Below are positions 12,701 to 23,400 of a stretch of 64,000 bases of DNA, one piece after another. The stretch is from Casuarius casuarius (Eukaryota; Chordata; Aves; Casuariiformes; Casuariidae): the NCBI GenBank assembly GCA_003342895.1, contig PTFA01000038.1, forward strand, positions 1,178,001-1,242,000, in the 5' to 3' direction. Made by a program: the position numbers and the translations under genes. The notes beneath the pieces were generated by a model. The model was not told the origin of the DNA and did not search any database. It saw nothing but the letters and a program-made list of their open reading frames with translations. Position 1 is the stretch's first letter; every line of letters begins with the position of its first letter.

Positions 12701-14698
12701 CAATAGGAACATGGTCAAAATTAAAAATAATTCGATCGCAAATAGGAAGCCTAGTAAAGCAGCAGGAATAGAGGAAACATGACTAATTTTTTTTAGCCCG
12801 TCTGAACTCACAGAGCAGAGTTTTGCAAGAGCCATAACTTTGAAATATAGATCTATAGAAAGCCCATGGGGGGAGGATGGCAACGATCCAACTGCAATAG
12901 TACAATAGGGGCAAGTTAATGCAGCTGGTAGGTCCAACCTAAATAGCTAAATAGCAACAGATACAAGCTATTTTAGGTATAGTTTGGTGGGGACCATAAT
13001 AACTATGATTCGGGGAGGAGTGGTGAAAGTGAAGGCTTTCTTCTTGACTCTTTTTTTGGTTTCCATTCATTTGCCATTCTCCTTAGCAACACGTGGCCAA
13101 ATCACGATGCCAGTGTCTTCTGCCTAAGGGCCAGCCCTTGACGGCCTTTCNTCAGTGCTGGTTCCTCCTGTCTCCAGCAAAGAATCTTACTTTCCACAGG
13201 AGGAGGAGGATGTGGCTGCAAGACCACGATGACCTTGGGATCTGTCTCCAAGAGAAAATTCTAATAGATGTGAAAACTATACAGGGGTTCTAATAATGGG
13301 ATTTCCTCCAGATAATGATTACCCTGCAAAAGTGATCACATGATTCCCAGAAAGACTGCACACAGAACTACTGCTGCTGCCTCAAAAGGAAACCCAACAT
13401 GAACCAACTTCTGTCTAGTGGAATGTGAGGAAGAAAATGTTGTATGGGACAGCTCTTCCTCAAAAGCAGACTCTAACATCTTCTTCTGGCCCAGATAGTG
13501 CTCACACCTGGTTTAGACGCACTGGTGACCTGGACGGACCTTGGAACTCACCTGGGCTGCAGTGCTTGTTGCCCTTTTATCGCAGCCTGTATGTGAGAAA
13601 TGCTCTGGTGTCTATCCATTAAACCCAGTTGACAGTAACATTTGTATCTGTGTTTTTAAATGTCTGAGATGATTGACTGTATTTTTCTGTAAATATTATT
13701 GTCCAAAATATTCTGCATGGGGAATGGGTCTCTAATACAAAGGCAGGCAACATTCAAAATGTCCTGTGCAATAAAGTGACATTACATACATTTTACAGCA
13801 GAAGCAATTGAGGTAGAGGGTTGAAACGACCTGTTCCAAGAACACAGGAAGCATGGATCGGGATACANCAAAGACATGTCATTCCAAGGCCTAGTTGTGA
13901 CTGCAAAACCATGATTCCTTTTTTGCTTTAAAAGCCTTTTGAGCTGAGCTTTCTAGTAGACTGTGTGTTGAAGCAAATCTTTGGTTAGCTCTATTGCAGC
14001 CATGTTGAATTACATCAGCCAAGCATTTGATTACACTTCACTGATACGATGCCACTTCACTTGCAGTTATGCTTGTCTGATACTTTACTAAGGTAGATAT
14101 TTTTTCTAGTATTTTGAGGGCATAGGCATAAGTCAGGCGAGTGTGTTGTGAGCCCACATGACANCCATAAGCAGTAGTTGACATTAGATGTTAAACAGTA
14201 TTTAAAGCCACTTGGCAAACGTCAGACAGGTCCAGTTATTATAGGTGGATGAGAGCTTGCAGAAGGTCATTAGATTCCTGATGGAGGAAATGCCGCTGAA
14301 AGGCAGAAGAGGAAATGANAGATTTAATGAATAGTGGTCACAAACTGAACTACAAAGAGCAACCAGTGTGTATGTTTTGCTACAAGAATAATCATGGCAG
14401 AACCAGGTCAGACAGCCCCCATGTAGTATCTGATGGCAAGACCTCTCCAAACCAAAAAGCATGACAGGTCACACTGGAGAAGAGTGTCCGGCCAATAAGA
14501 AGAGTGGCTGCATTTATTCAGGCAGTGAACTGAACTCTTCNAGAGGTGCTGTGTGCTTCTGCTTCCACCACAGAAAAGAATGCCAGGATTTCTGCAGCCA
14601 AAACCCCAGAGGATTGTCCATGGAATGGGAGGTTTCAGCATCAAGGGCAGGTTGCCACTGTTATCAATGGTTCAAAAAGCTGAAAGATAGATCTAGGT
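6791..14698. other. Intergenic/intronic DNA, no gene recognised
   Basis: I found no exon with recognisable protein similarity or convincing paired splice sites. A (CA)n run lies at about 11511-11534. Ns cluster at 10120-10264 (six in 145 bases), which may mark an allelic difference or a collapsed repeat. Short open frames on both strands look random. Confidence 0.5.
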
Positions 14699-15060
14699 GG
14701 AACCTCAGGAACCTCAGATATGCATGAAAAGAAAGGGGTATTTCATGCTGGTGGACAGGATTCACCATGCTGCTCAGATCCAAGGAAATGAGATTGCACT
14801 TGTCGTGCCCAAGGAAGCATTAGAGCATATGCTTGGACACAGCAGGACTGNTAATAGAATCATTACGATGTGTCCTTGAGCAACGCTGCTCTACGTGTTG
14901 ACCATAGAGGGTTTATGCTTTTATNGAAACAGCTAATGATAACATGATTGAAGAGTTCTACAAAGGGCTCAGAGGNACACTCNGTAAAGCATCAAATAAT
15001 GATGTCANTCTTGTCATNGNTGACAAACTAANTGCAAAAGCATNATTCTCACAGAGAATT
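14699..15060 (+). mobile_element. Decayed LINE fragment, endonuclease (EEP) domain, RTE-like
   Basis: Translated segments resemble the apurinic-endonuclease-like domain of RTE-type LINEs, often annotated as craniofacial development protein 2-like. At 14765-14878 one frame reads like the block with 'IALVVPKEAL' and 'NRIIT'. After a frame change, 14911-15050 contains 'VYA', then 'EEFYKGL', then 'DV-LV--D-L-AKA', matching the order VYAPT...EEFY...DxLVxGDxNAK. A stop codon at 14877-14879 and the frame break show that it is dead. Nine Ns fall between 14851 and 15044, which fits collapsed or mixed repeat copies. The LINE family call is from memory of the motifs. CR1 endonuclease is the main alternative. 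Confidence 0.6.
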
Positions 15061-15850
15061 AAAAGAAGCAATGGTTGGAGCTTGCTTCCAAAATGAAAAA
15101 GGAAATTATTCAGGCCAATTTTGTTACTTTAGCCAGTTGAAACACCATCTGAATGGAGATAGTGCTANGCATCAAGAATGAAGCTGGTGGCAGATGCTTA
15201 TAAAAGTGGACATTGATGGATGACATGACAAAGATTGAGATNAGTGATGCAATGGACAGCAATGCTGGAGGCAAACTGTCCAGCGGACAAAAGCTTTCTT
15301 GTCTTGGAGGAAGATTATCAAGTGTGAGCCTTTAACATAATCAAAAACACACAAAAGAATACACAGCCCATGTGTGACAGCTGCTTTCTACCATACTGTT
15401 TGCAGTGCTATTCAGCAGACAAGTGGACCTGCTGCTGTATCCAGTCTTAAACGTTGTTCAGGTTCAACAGAACGCTGTCACTACTGAAGAAGACTTCTGC
15501 CTTCTCTTGCTTCGCTGCAGCCTGTTTCTGGGTAGGAAAGCAAAAATGTTGGTGTTTGTGAGTGTGCTGTTGATCTTCCATCACAAGCTAGCATCAAAAA
15601 GGCAGGGTGAGGATGAGGGGGTGAGGAGAGCCGAGCAGAGCAAAGAGAAAGAAGGACACCTGGCCCACCTCCAGTTCCTCCTTCATAAGACTGGATGTTT
15701 TTCTAACAGGTTTGTTCTGGGTCAGCCCTAAATGGAGAGCTTGCTGCAGGAATGATGAGGTGTAATTCTATGGCTGTGTTACCCAAGATGGGTACCACAG
15801 ACATTTTTCACTCTAACACTCAAATCCAGGAATAAACAAAGAGGCNTCAA
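15061..15850. other. Non-coding stretch, possible continuation of the LINE fragment
   Basis: No clear protein similarity. Ns at 15168 and 15242 suggest that repeat-derived sequence continues for about 200 bases. Nothing else is recognisable. Confidence 0.35.
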
Positions 15851-16048
15851 ATGGCTTTAATGAATGAGAAAGGACACCTAAAGCAGCTACAGGAAGAGTA
15901 CAGAAAAACAATTATTGACTTGGAGTTGGGGTCTGTCCAAGACCTCGTGTCCCATGAGGTTGTCTCTGAGAAACAAAGGGATCGCATTGCAAGAAGCAAC
16001 TGCTGGGTATTGGCTAGCCTGGTCCTAGTTTTCCCGGGCTCTGGATAG
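15851..16048 (+). CDS. Unidentified short ORF with weak CARD-like appearance (65 aa), possibly an orphan exon
   Basis: The open frame starts at ATG 15851 and is charged and helical in character. The order 'EEYRKTII', 'DLVSHEVVSEKQRDRI' loosely recalls caspase-recruitment domains, where a short helical segment is followed by 'L...V(L/V)(S/T)...(E/Q)...I'. A complete CARD is about 85-90 aa, so this would be partial. A possible donor (CTGG|GTATTG) lies near 16009. The acceptor-like AG at 15828-15829 would read into a stop in this frame, so an upstream coding exon is not supported. I do not identify the gene. It may be a chance ORF or a decayed gene fragment. Confidence 0.2.
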   Translation: MALMNEKGHLKQLQEEYRKTIIDLELGSVQDLVSHEVVSEKQRDRIARSNCWVLASLVLVFPGSG

Positions 16049-19000
16049 ATCATGGCTGTCCGGTGCATTTTACCTGAAGTCCGCTGCATAGCTTCACTGA
16101 AGTGTGTTTGGCAGGATGTTGTGTCCCCTGAGGTNTGCAAGGCTGAACCTTCAGCTATGCATTGCAACTGCTCCCTGAGAGACTGGGAGACCAGTAAGAA
16201 ATTCAGGATATCCCACAGAAATTCAGAAAATATCATATGTCTAGGACCTTGCTGAGGTCCAGGAGAAAATGAATTTTCAGTGTGAATTCAGGCCAGAGTC
16301 TATGCTACCATGTGAGTCTATGCTTTATCACCCACTCTGGCAAATGTTTACATCTTGTTCCTAGTCTGATCTGCTCCTGCCTGAGCTCTGATTACTGGAT
16401 CTTGCTGAAACTTTTCCCATCCAAGACTTACAAGCTTGTTGCTATTAAACCTTTTTGCTGATAAATGTATTTATAGTTTGTGATAAGGTTTTAAGGAAAT
16501 AAGGAAAATTTTCTCTTTTTTTTCCCCCTACTTTTCAAATGCTAATATTAGCACTGACATGCTACCTAGAAATGTCCTATTAACAGCATTTCCAGAGGCT
16601 GAACCACTTNTCTACTTCTCTTCAGTGTTACCTTCAGTCCTACACACACTACATCACATAGGATGTATTCGTTACAATTGGCCTGAGATGTTGATGCCCA
16701 GAGCTAAGTGGCTCAGTCGGCCTGGCCAGGGCAAGGAAGATGTACAGCACCCTTACTGGTGCTGCACTCATCTGTACATGTTTTTAGGTGTCAGTTCATC
16801 CTGACACATCCCTGAAGGCACTTGTACTGCTCCAGGATGCTTTTCTAGGCAACTTGCAGGAGAATTTGCCTGTGCTTGTTGGCCCATGGCAGGATTGTGG
16901 GAAAGCCCTGGAGAGCTGTCAGCACAGGAACAGCTCCCCTTCTGTCCTCTCTACAAAGAGNGCAGGTCAGTGGGCCAGCTGAAGTGGAAAGCTGGATCTG
17001 GACTCTGATCCCAGTCAGATTAATTAGTGTCAGACTGAACATCAGGAGAAAGAACAAGGCAGAAGCATAGGCTGATGCCACAGTGATGTCTGAACCATGG
17101 CTTAATGTGAGATTGCAGTCCCTCCTATAATTTTCAAATCTGTGTAATAGAGGGCAAATCTGAAAACCAGAGAGCGTTTCTCCAGTCCCTTGGGCTAGCC
17201 TGGGACCAGCCTGATTACATTTTTCTCCATAGAGTTTATTTTGTTGCTTGTCTAGAGGAATTTTTCTTTTGTCTGCTGTGGGAACAGAATCACTCTTGCA
17301 GGGAGGTCCTTGCTGCAGAACGGGATTCACGCTGCAAGGGTTTCACAATGCAACTTAGTGTCACCAGCCCTGTTGGCAAAGATGCTGTGCTTCTTACAGG
17401 GAGAATGGAAAGCTGGAACACCTCCTTGGAGTAGAGAGGCAGGTGTCAGTGGAAAAAAAAGCTTTTGTTCTCATTGACTGCGCTTGTCTGAATGGAAAAT
17501 CCAGGCAAGGAGAGTCTAGAGTCCGCAGTTCGCAATGCCAGTTCTCCTGATTTCTAATTTTAGAACAAAGTACTACTCACCACCACTTTTCCTAAACACT
17601 CCCAATACACATGTTTTCAGAGCATGATTGCATAAGGGCTCACAAAAGCAGGGCTTGAGAATATTTACATGCAGAATCTAAGAAAGAAAAACAATTGTAT
17701 AAGTAAAAAAACAGTGAAGTGGGCCAAATACAACCCTTTATTAGCCGAGTGAACTAGAGGGGGGCAGCAATCAGCACTATATTAGAAAGCACTGGTTTGA
17801 GCGTGTAGCAGGATTTGTATTCTCTTGCAGAAGGTCAAAGGAAATAAAATTAACCTCCAGTGATGTAACGGGAAAGTACTGTGCTGGGAGTAAGGAGACC
17901 GTGCTCTGGGCCTGAGCAAACGATTCACCTTGCCACTACTGTAGTATGAATTACAGCAATATTGTACACCTTGCATCCTTTATATCTACCCAACACAGAA
18001 AGCTGGCCTAGGCTCATCTGCTTTTTCCCTGCTTTCATTTCACCCTTTGCAATCTGAGAGTTTCAAATCTTCTCCCTTCCGTTTATTGCTCGGGGTTCTC
18101 TTTGCTGGAAACCAGCCTCCCTTGNCAATGGGAAAGACACCCTCAGCCCTTTACAGCCAGCAGGGCTTGCACGCACATTAAGTAAGACCTCTTTAAGTTG
18201 CAATGCAAGTGGGTGGCAGTCTAGCAGCTATGAGTAAGCTACGAGAGGATGTCATTACTGCAACACTTGGCCCAGCTTAATGTCAAGCAAGATATTGTGG
18301 AGGGGGGAACCTGGCTGCAAACAAAAGAGAAGCCAACTGCATGGTTTGTCCTTCTGCAAATGAAGGCAAAGGTAAACAGGGAAGATATGTAAACTGGATT
18401 CATAAAACCCCTTCATTTTTGATATGATGAAGGGAGACGTTCATTCCTATAGCATGTGCATTGTAANCTAACAGTGTTTTCCCTGGGTGCTGGCCAAAGT
18501 TTTGGCTCTGCTTTCCTTTCACCAAACACGAGCCCTCTGAGATGAGTCACCGGTTCTTAAAGAAGGTTGCAGTCTGGTGAGCCAGGAAAAGGAGCCCTTG
18601 TAACACAGAAAGGGAATCAGGAGATTGTGTGTCATGTGAGTCACATGGGAAATCAGCATCATTTCCCTTAGCTAGCAAATGCAGATTGCATGCAAAGGAC
18701 CTGCTGGCCTGGAGGAGGTGGAAATAAAACCAGGACTCCCCGTTAGCGGGGTTTGGGTACCACAATCTCTGATGAGCATCAAAGANGGGGTCCCACCAAA
18801 AGCAATGACTCCGGCAATTCAGATGCTTAAGTGAGCTGCAGCAATTCACTTTCATAACCCTCAGTCCCCAAATCATNGCCAGCTCCTTGCAGTAGTATAT
18901 TAACCCCTTCTCCATCCTCCCACACCCCAGGAGAACCAGCGGAGTTACACAAGGAGAGGATGTGGCTAGAGACCTCTGCAAGGGAGCCAAGCCGTTTTTT

Positions 19001-19260
19001 GCATTTCCTCTTATTATGAGAGCAGTTAAATGAAAGAAAAAAAAAAAAAAAGATCCTCAGGGACGACTCAGTGAGTAATCCAGACTGAGTAAGAGGAGGT
19101 GTGATCATCNGTGTCCTGAATTACGGAAACTATAGGAAACTATAGGCTGAGGCAAGACTTTTCACTTAATCACTGCTCTTAGGGACAGGAGGCAAAGACG
19201 TTGGAGGCAAAGAGGTTGTCACCACTCTGAGCTAATGACTCACCTTTTTTTAGCCAAATA
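16049..19260. other. Intergenic DNA upstream of CRY-DASH
   Basis: No gene recognised. It contains a possible MIR-like SINE fragment (17860-17950), an A-run at about 19035-19050, a perfect 10-bp tandem repeat (19125-19144) and AP-1-type heptamers TGAGTCA (18543-18549) and TGACTCA (19236-19242). None of the heptamers is shown to be functional. Confidence 0.45.
17860..17950 (+). repeat. MIR-like SINE fragment
   Basis: The text around 'actgtgctgggagtaaggagacc' and 'gccactactgt' follows the order of the conserved core of MIR/amniote SINEs ('gctgggagtcaggagacc ... gccactgac'). It is diverged and partial, and the call is from memory of the consensus. Confidence 0.45.
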
Positions 19261-19269
19261 AGAGCTGAG

Positions 19270-20420
19270 CGAGGTACCTGGAGGGCAGCCTTGCGCACCG
19301 GCGGGCAAGGTGCAGCTGTGCTGCATCGACAGCCCTCGGAGCCAGGCCCGCAGGGCTCAGCGTGCGGGGGCGGCTCTGCGGAGCAGGGGTGGATTTTCGG
19401 TGGCTGTAGGAAACCATCAGGCATCGCCACGCGAGCGCGAGCAGCTCCGCGGCGCCTCGGCGGCTTCTCCAGTCCGCTCTGAGGGGGCCGCGGGGCACTG
19501 GGCGGCACGGTGGTGGAGGAGAGCGGCTCCCAGCAGCTGCTATTTGGGTGATAAAAAAAGAGATTATGGAGATGGAAAACAAAACCGACAGCGAAAGGTG
19601 CTCCTAGCCTGGGCAGGGCTCTGCTAAGAGAGGCTGCAAGGGAAAGAGACTGGAGCCGACAGAGCTGGGCTTTGCCGCACNGCACAACCGGGGCAAATGG
19701 AAACCCCCTTCGGACTCCGCGGCCTCTCTGCTCCCCCGGGCCAGGGCCGAAGGCTCCCGCTCCGCACAGCCCTGGGGCACCTGACGCCGGGGACCCGGCC
19801 TGGCCCGGGGCCCCACGGGAGGCAGCAAGGGCGGCTTCTCCCGGCAGGCCCGGGCGCGCTGAGGGAAGCCGGGGCGGGAGGCGGGAAGGGGCCGGGCTGC
19901 CGGAGGCCCTGGCGGGGCTGAGGAGGCCGGGCCGGGCCGGCGGAGGCGGGAGTGGGTTGGTGCGAGGCGGCGGCCGCCACGGCAGCATGTCGGTGGCAGA
20001 GAGGACGGCGCTGTGCCTGCTGCGCAGCGACCTGCGCGCCCACGACAACGAGGTAGGGCCCAGCCACTGCCCCGGTGCCCCCCGGTGCCTTATGCAACTG
20101 TGAGACAGCAGGTCACCCCCCGCCACCCTTTCTCCAGAAATACCCTGGGCCCGGCCCCGCTCTGCCCCCCCCCCGGGTAAAAAAGTGCCGCCCAAATGGC
20201 GTCGCGGCCCCTCTGTGTGTTTCCAGGTGCTGCACTGGGCTCAGAGCAACGCCGACTGCGTCGTCCCCCTCTACTGCTTTGACCCCCGGCACTACGTGGG
20301 CACCCACTGCCATGGCTTCCCGAAGACGGGGCCGCACCGCCTCAGGTTTCTCCTGGAGAGTGTGAGAGATCTGAGGGAAACCCTCAAGAAAAAAGGAAGG
20401 TAGTCGAGAAAGCAGCGCAA
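19270..20420 (+). promoter_or_regulatory. CpG island spanning the CRY-DASH promoter and first two coding exons
   Basis: CpG density rises sharply from about 19270, peaks at 19700-20060 and falls after exon 2. The CRY-DASH start codon (19987) lies inside, so this is the probable promoter and 5' UTR. I saw no TATA box at a typical distance and no perfect D-box (TTAYGTAA), the element that drives light-induced photolyase genes in fish. The transcription start cannot be fixed from sequence alone. Confidence 0.7.
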
Positions 20421-23400
20421 ATAAGCCTCGTTTTATTTTCCTTCTGTTTCTCAGCACCTGTCCACACTGTAGGTCAATCCTGCCGGATGCTCCTGGCTCT
20501 GGTGACGGCCTGTCCCAGGGAACAACAACCCTTCTGTCAGATGCAGCATCCCGTGTCGGTCGCTCCCTGGACTGCTCTCCAGGCCGTCCGTGGCATCCGC
20601 AGGGGAGAAGGGGCTGCTCGTCGCTCAGGGGTTTGCTTTCTTGGCTCAGACACCACAGATGGGTTTCCGCCTCGAGTGTTTTGCCCAGAGTCCTGCAGAA
20701 CGGCAGCTACACTAGCAGTTTGACGTCCTTCCTTCTGTATCCCTACTAGGGTTTCCCTAGGAGTTGGCCTGAAGCCTGGGACAGGCCACATGGACCATGG
20801 CTTGTGAGACTGGAGAGTTAAGTTTGTGCATCCTGTTCCACCACATACATCTCCTTTGATAGGCTACGCTGCAGGAAGGGGATCTTCAGGGATTCCCCTT
20901 TCATTATGCCCTGGAAAACTTCAGGAAAAGCATAACTAGGTAGACCAAGGCCTGAAAGTCTACAAGTTAAGGAATCCCATTACCTGCTAACATTTGGCTT
21001 TGCTTAGCAGAAGGTGCATCAGCCAGCCTGTCTTCTGGCAGGGCAGCACAACATTGGTAGTAGAAACAAGAGAAATGGCTCTGGGCGTGCAGTGCAGCAT
21101 GGGCTGTGAAGACGGTGAGTTATGGGACACTGGGTGAAACAACTGAGCAGTGGGTGCCTACACCCTCACCCTCCAGTGAACAGTTTCAGAGCTGCTTTAA
21201 TGCTCCTCTGACATTGTTAATGCTGATAAGCCACTGGTAAGAGATTGGCCTTCTGCAGTGAGAGCGCTGTGTGGTTTTGGAGAGCCACACTAAGACCTAT
21301 GCCCCGTCTCCATGGCCATGAAGTGTCTTCTCATTACAGTGGTAGTAACAGAGCAGACAGAAACCTTGTCCACTTCCAGTCTGTGTTGCTCCCACTGAGC
21401 AGGCTGGTCTCTGCTTTCCTATGAGACCCCTCGGTCCTGCCTCCTCAGACCCACCCTGTCTTTGAAGAAACCTTTCAGTCATGGTTTAAATGGTTCTAGC
21501 AGAAACACTTTATTAACCCCTCCAGCAGCTTCCTCAGGACAGACCTCTGTTGTATTACACCGTGGTTTGTGTGTGTGGCTGAGGAAGGGATGGAGTCTGG
21601 TATCGGGCTTCTCAAAGGGCTCCATGCACCCACCCCTGACCAGCTTTCTCACTGTGGCCTCTCTTTTTGTTTGGACCGCTGAGTACACAGCTGGGCAGTC
21701 TGTGGGGTTGTAAGGTGGGAGACAAGTTGTGACTCTGCTCCTAGTACATGAGGAAAGAATCCCCCTGAATGCTGCCATGCAAAAGTGGAGGGGAGTCTGC
21801 CCACAAGCCACCACTACCTGTTAGAGGGATTGAGACAGTAATGAGCTCTTGAATCTCAGCCTCAGGGTGTGAGGTGGAACAGATCTAGCTTTAACTCTTA
21901 GGTAGCAGCCTGGCTTTGCTGCCCAGTCACCCTTTCTAAGGCTCCTGGGGTGTTTGATATATATTCAGTGCAAACTCTGCCCCAGCGGCTTATGAACTCT
22001 ATTCAGTCGGTCCTAAAAAATGCGAGCTAGGTGCAGAAAAATGAATGAAGAGGACAAAGGTAAGGCATAAGTAATAGAAGCAGTCAGATCCTGTCTGTCT
22101 GCTTCCACATGCTCTCTGTGGTCTGTACAGAACCTAGTCCTGTCTGGGCCGGGACAAGGGGCTTCTATACAAATAAATAACAATAGCATCGTACCTAATT
22201 CAGACCAAACTTTTGTGTTTGCAGTACGCTGGTCGTGAGGAAAGGGAAGCCGGAAGATGTGGTCCATGATCTAATTACTCAGCTGGGCTCCGTGAGTGTT
22301 GTGGCTTTCCATGAAGAGGTAAAGGAAAGATTTGAGTGACGTTGCTTAGAGATAGAATTGGTGAGGTTTCTTCCACAACGAATTGGCGATGCTGGTTTTG
22401 TACATTGTACAGAGCCTTCCTTGTGTGTGGCGTTGTTAACCATAGGGCAACCACCCAGTTCCCGAGATGGGGGTTGTGGAGACGGGAGGCCTTGCTGGAT
22501 GACAGCAGCTATTTGTGAATGATCACTTGCAAGTGCTGTGCCTTGAGGAAGGAGGAAGAGCAGTTTCTGGCAGCTGGCATTTTGGATCAGGAGAGCAGAG
22601 CCCATTTCTCCTCCTGTTTGCCACAAACTGCTTTTTCCTGGCTTCTTTGAACTGGGAGCCAGTTGCCATGAGCAGAAAAGGACAGCAGTGTGCTGACAGC
22701 ACCTGTATTTAGGCAGCTGCCCACCAGCACATGGAGGCGTGAAGCAGGAGGCCAGTCTCCAATTGCAGAGCGTTCGGCATGTCACTGACCTGTCTTCACT
22801 GAGCTAACGTAGTGGTTTGCCTGATCCAGAGCCTGCTGAATTCAGTGGAGGATTCTGGATCCAAACCTCTGGGCCTATAAGGCTATGTGCACACGAGCAG
22901 GTGCATACACACGAACACACACACACACACACACGCACACACACATATATGTATATATGTACGCATACCCTCAGTGTTAGCAGAGTCTGGGCCTGAGAGC
23001 AGTCTGAGGCAGGAAGCACTCTGTGACCTGCACTCCAAGCATCCCTGTTGTCAGAGCTAAGACCTTTGTAATGGGCAGCCTACACATCCCATAGTGCCTT
23101 GCTGCATGCAACACTGGACGTTGGCGTAAGAGCAGCCATAGGGGGTCAGAGAAAAGGCCATCTAACTCCATAGCTTTTTTCCTGGCAGTGGCCAATAACA
23201 GATGCCCAGGGAAGACTATAACAGCAAGGTAAGTCTATAAAGATACTGCCCCTGAATACTTTCCCACCCTCCAAGAATTTGAGGCTCAAGGACTGCTTGA
23301 GGCAGAGATGGTGTCTTAATATTCAATAAATCTCAATGGATATCTTTTCCATATATTTGTCTGGTCACTTTTCCAATCCAAGTAAACTTTTAACATCTGG

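Noticed and set aside
14461..14727. 'TGHTGEE' in a + strand ORF, considered as a C2H2 zinc-finger linker
   Set aside because: No Cys2His2 spacing is present around it. The resemblance is limited to a few residues.
19179..20195. 338-codon minus-strand ORF over the CRY-DASH promoter
   Set aside because: A GC-rich CpG-island shadow frame antisense to CRY-DASH exon 1, rich in Pro/Ala/Arg, with no family resemblance.
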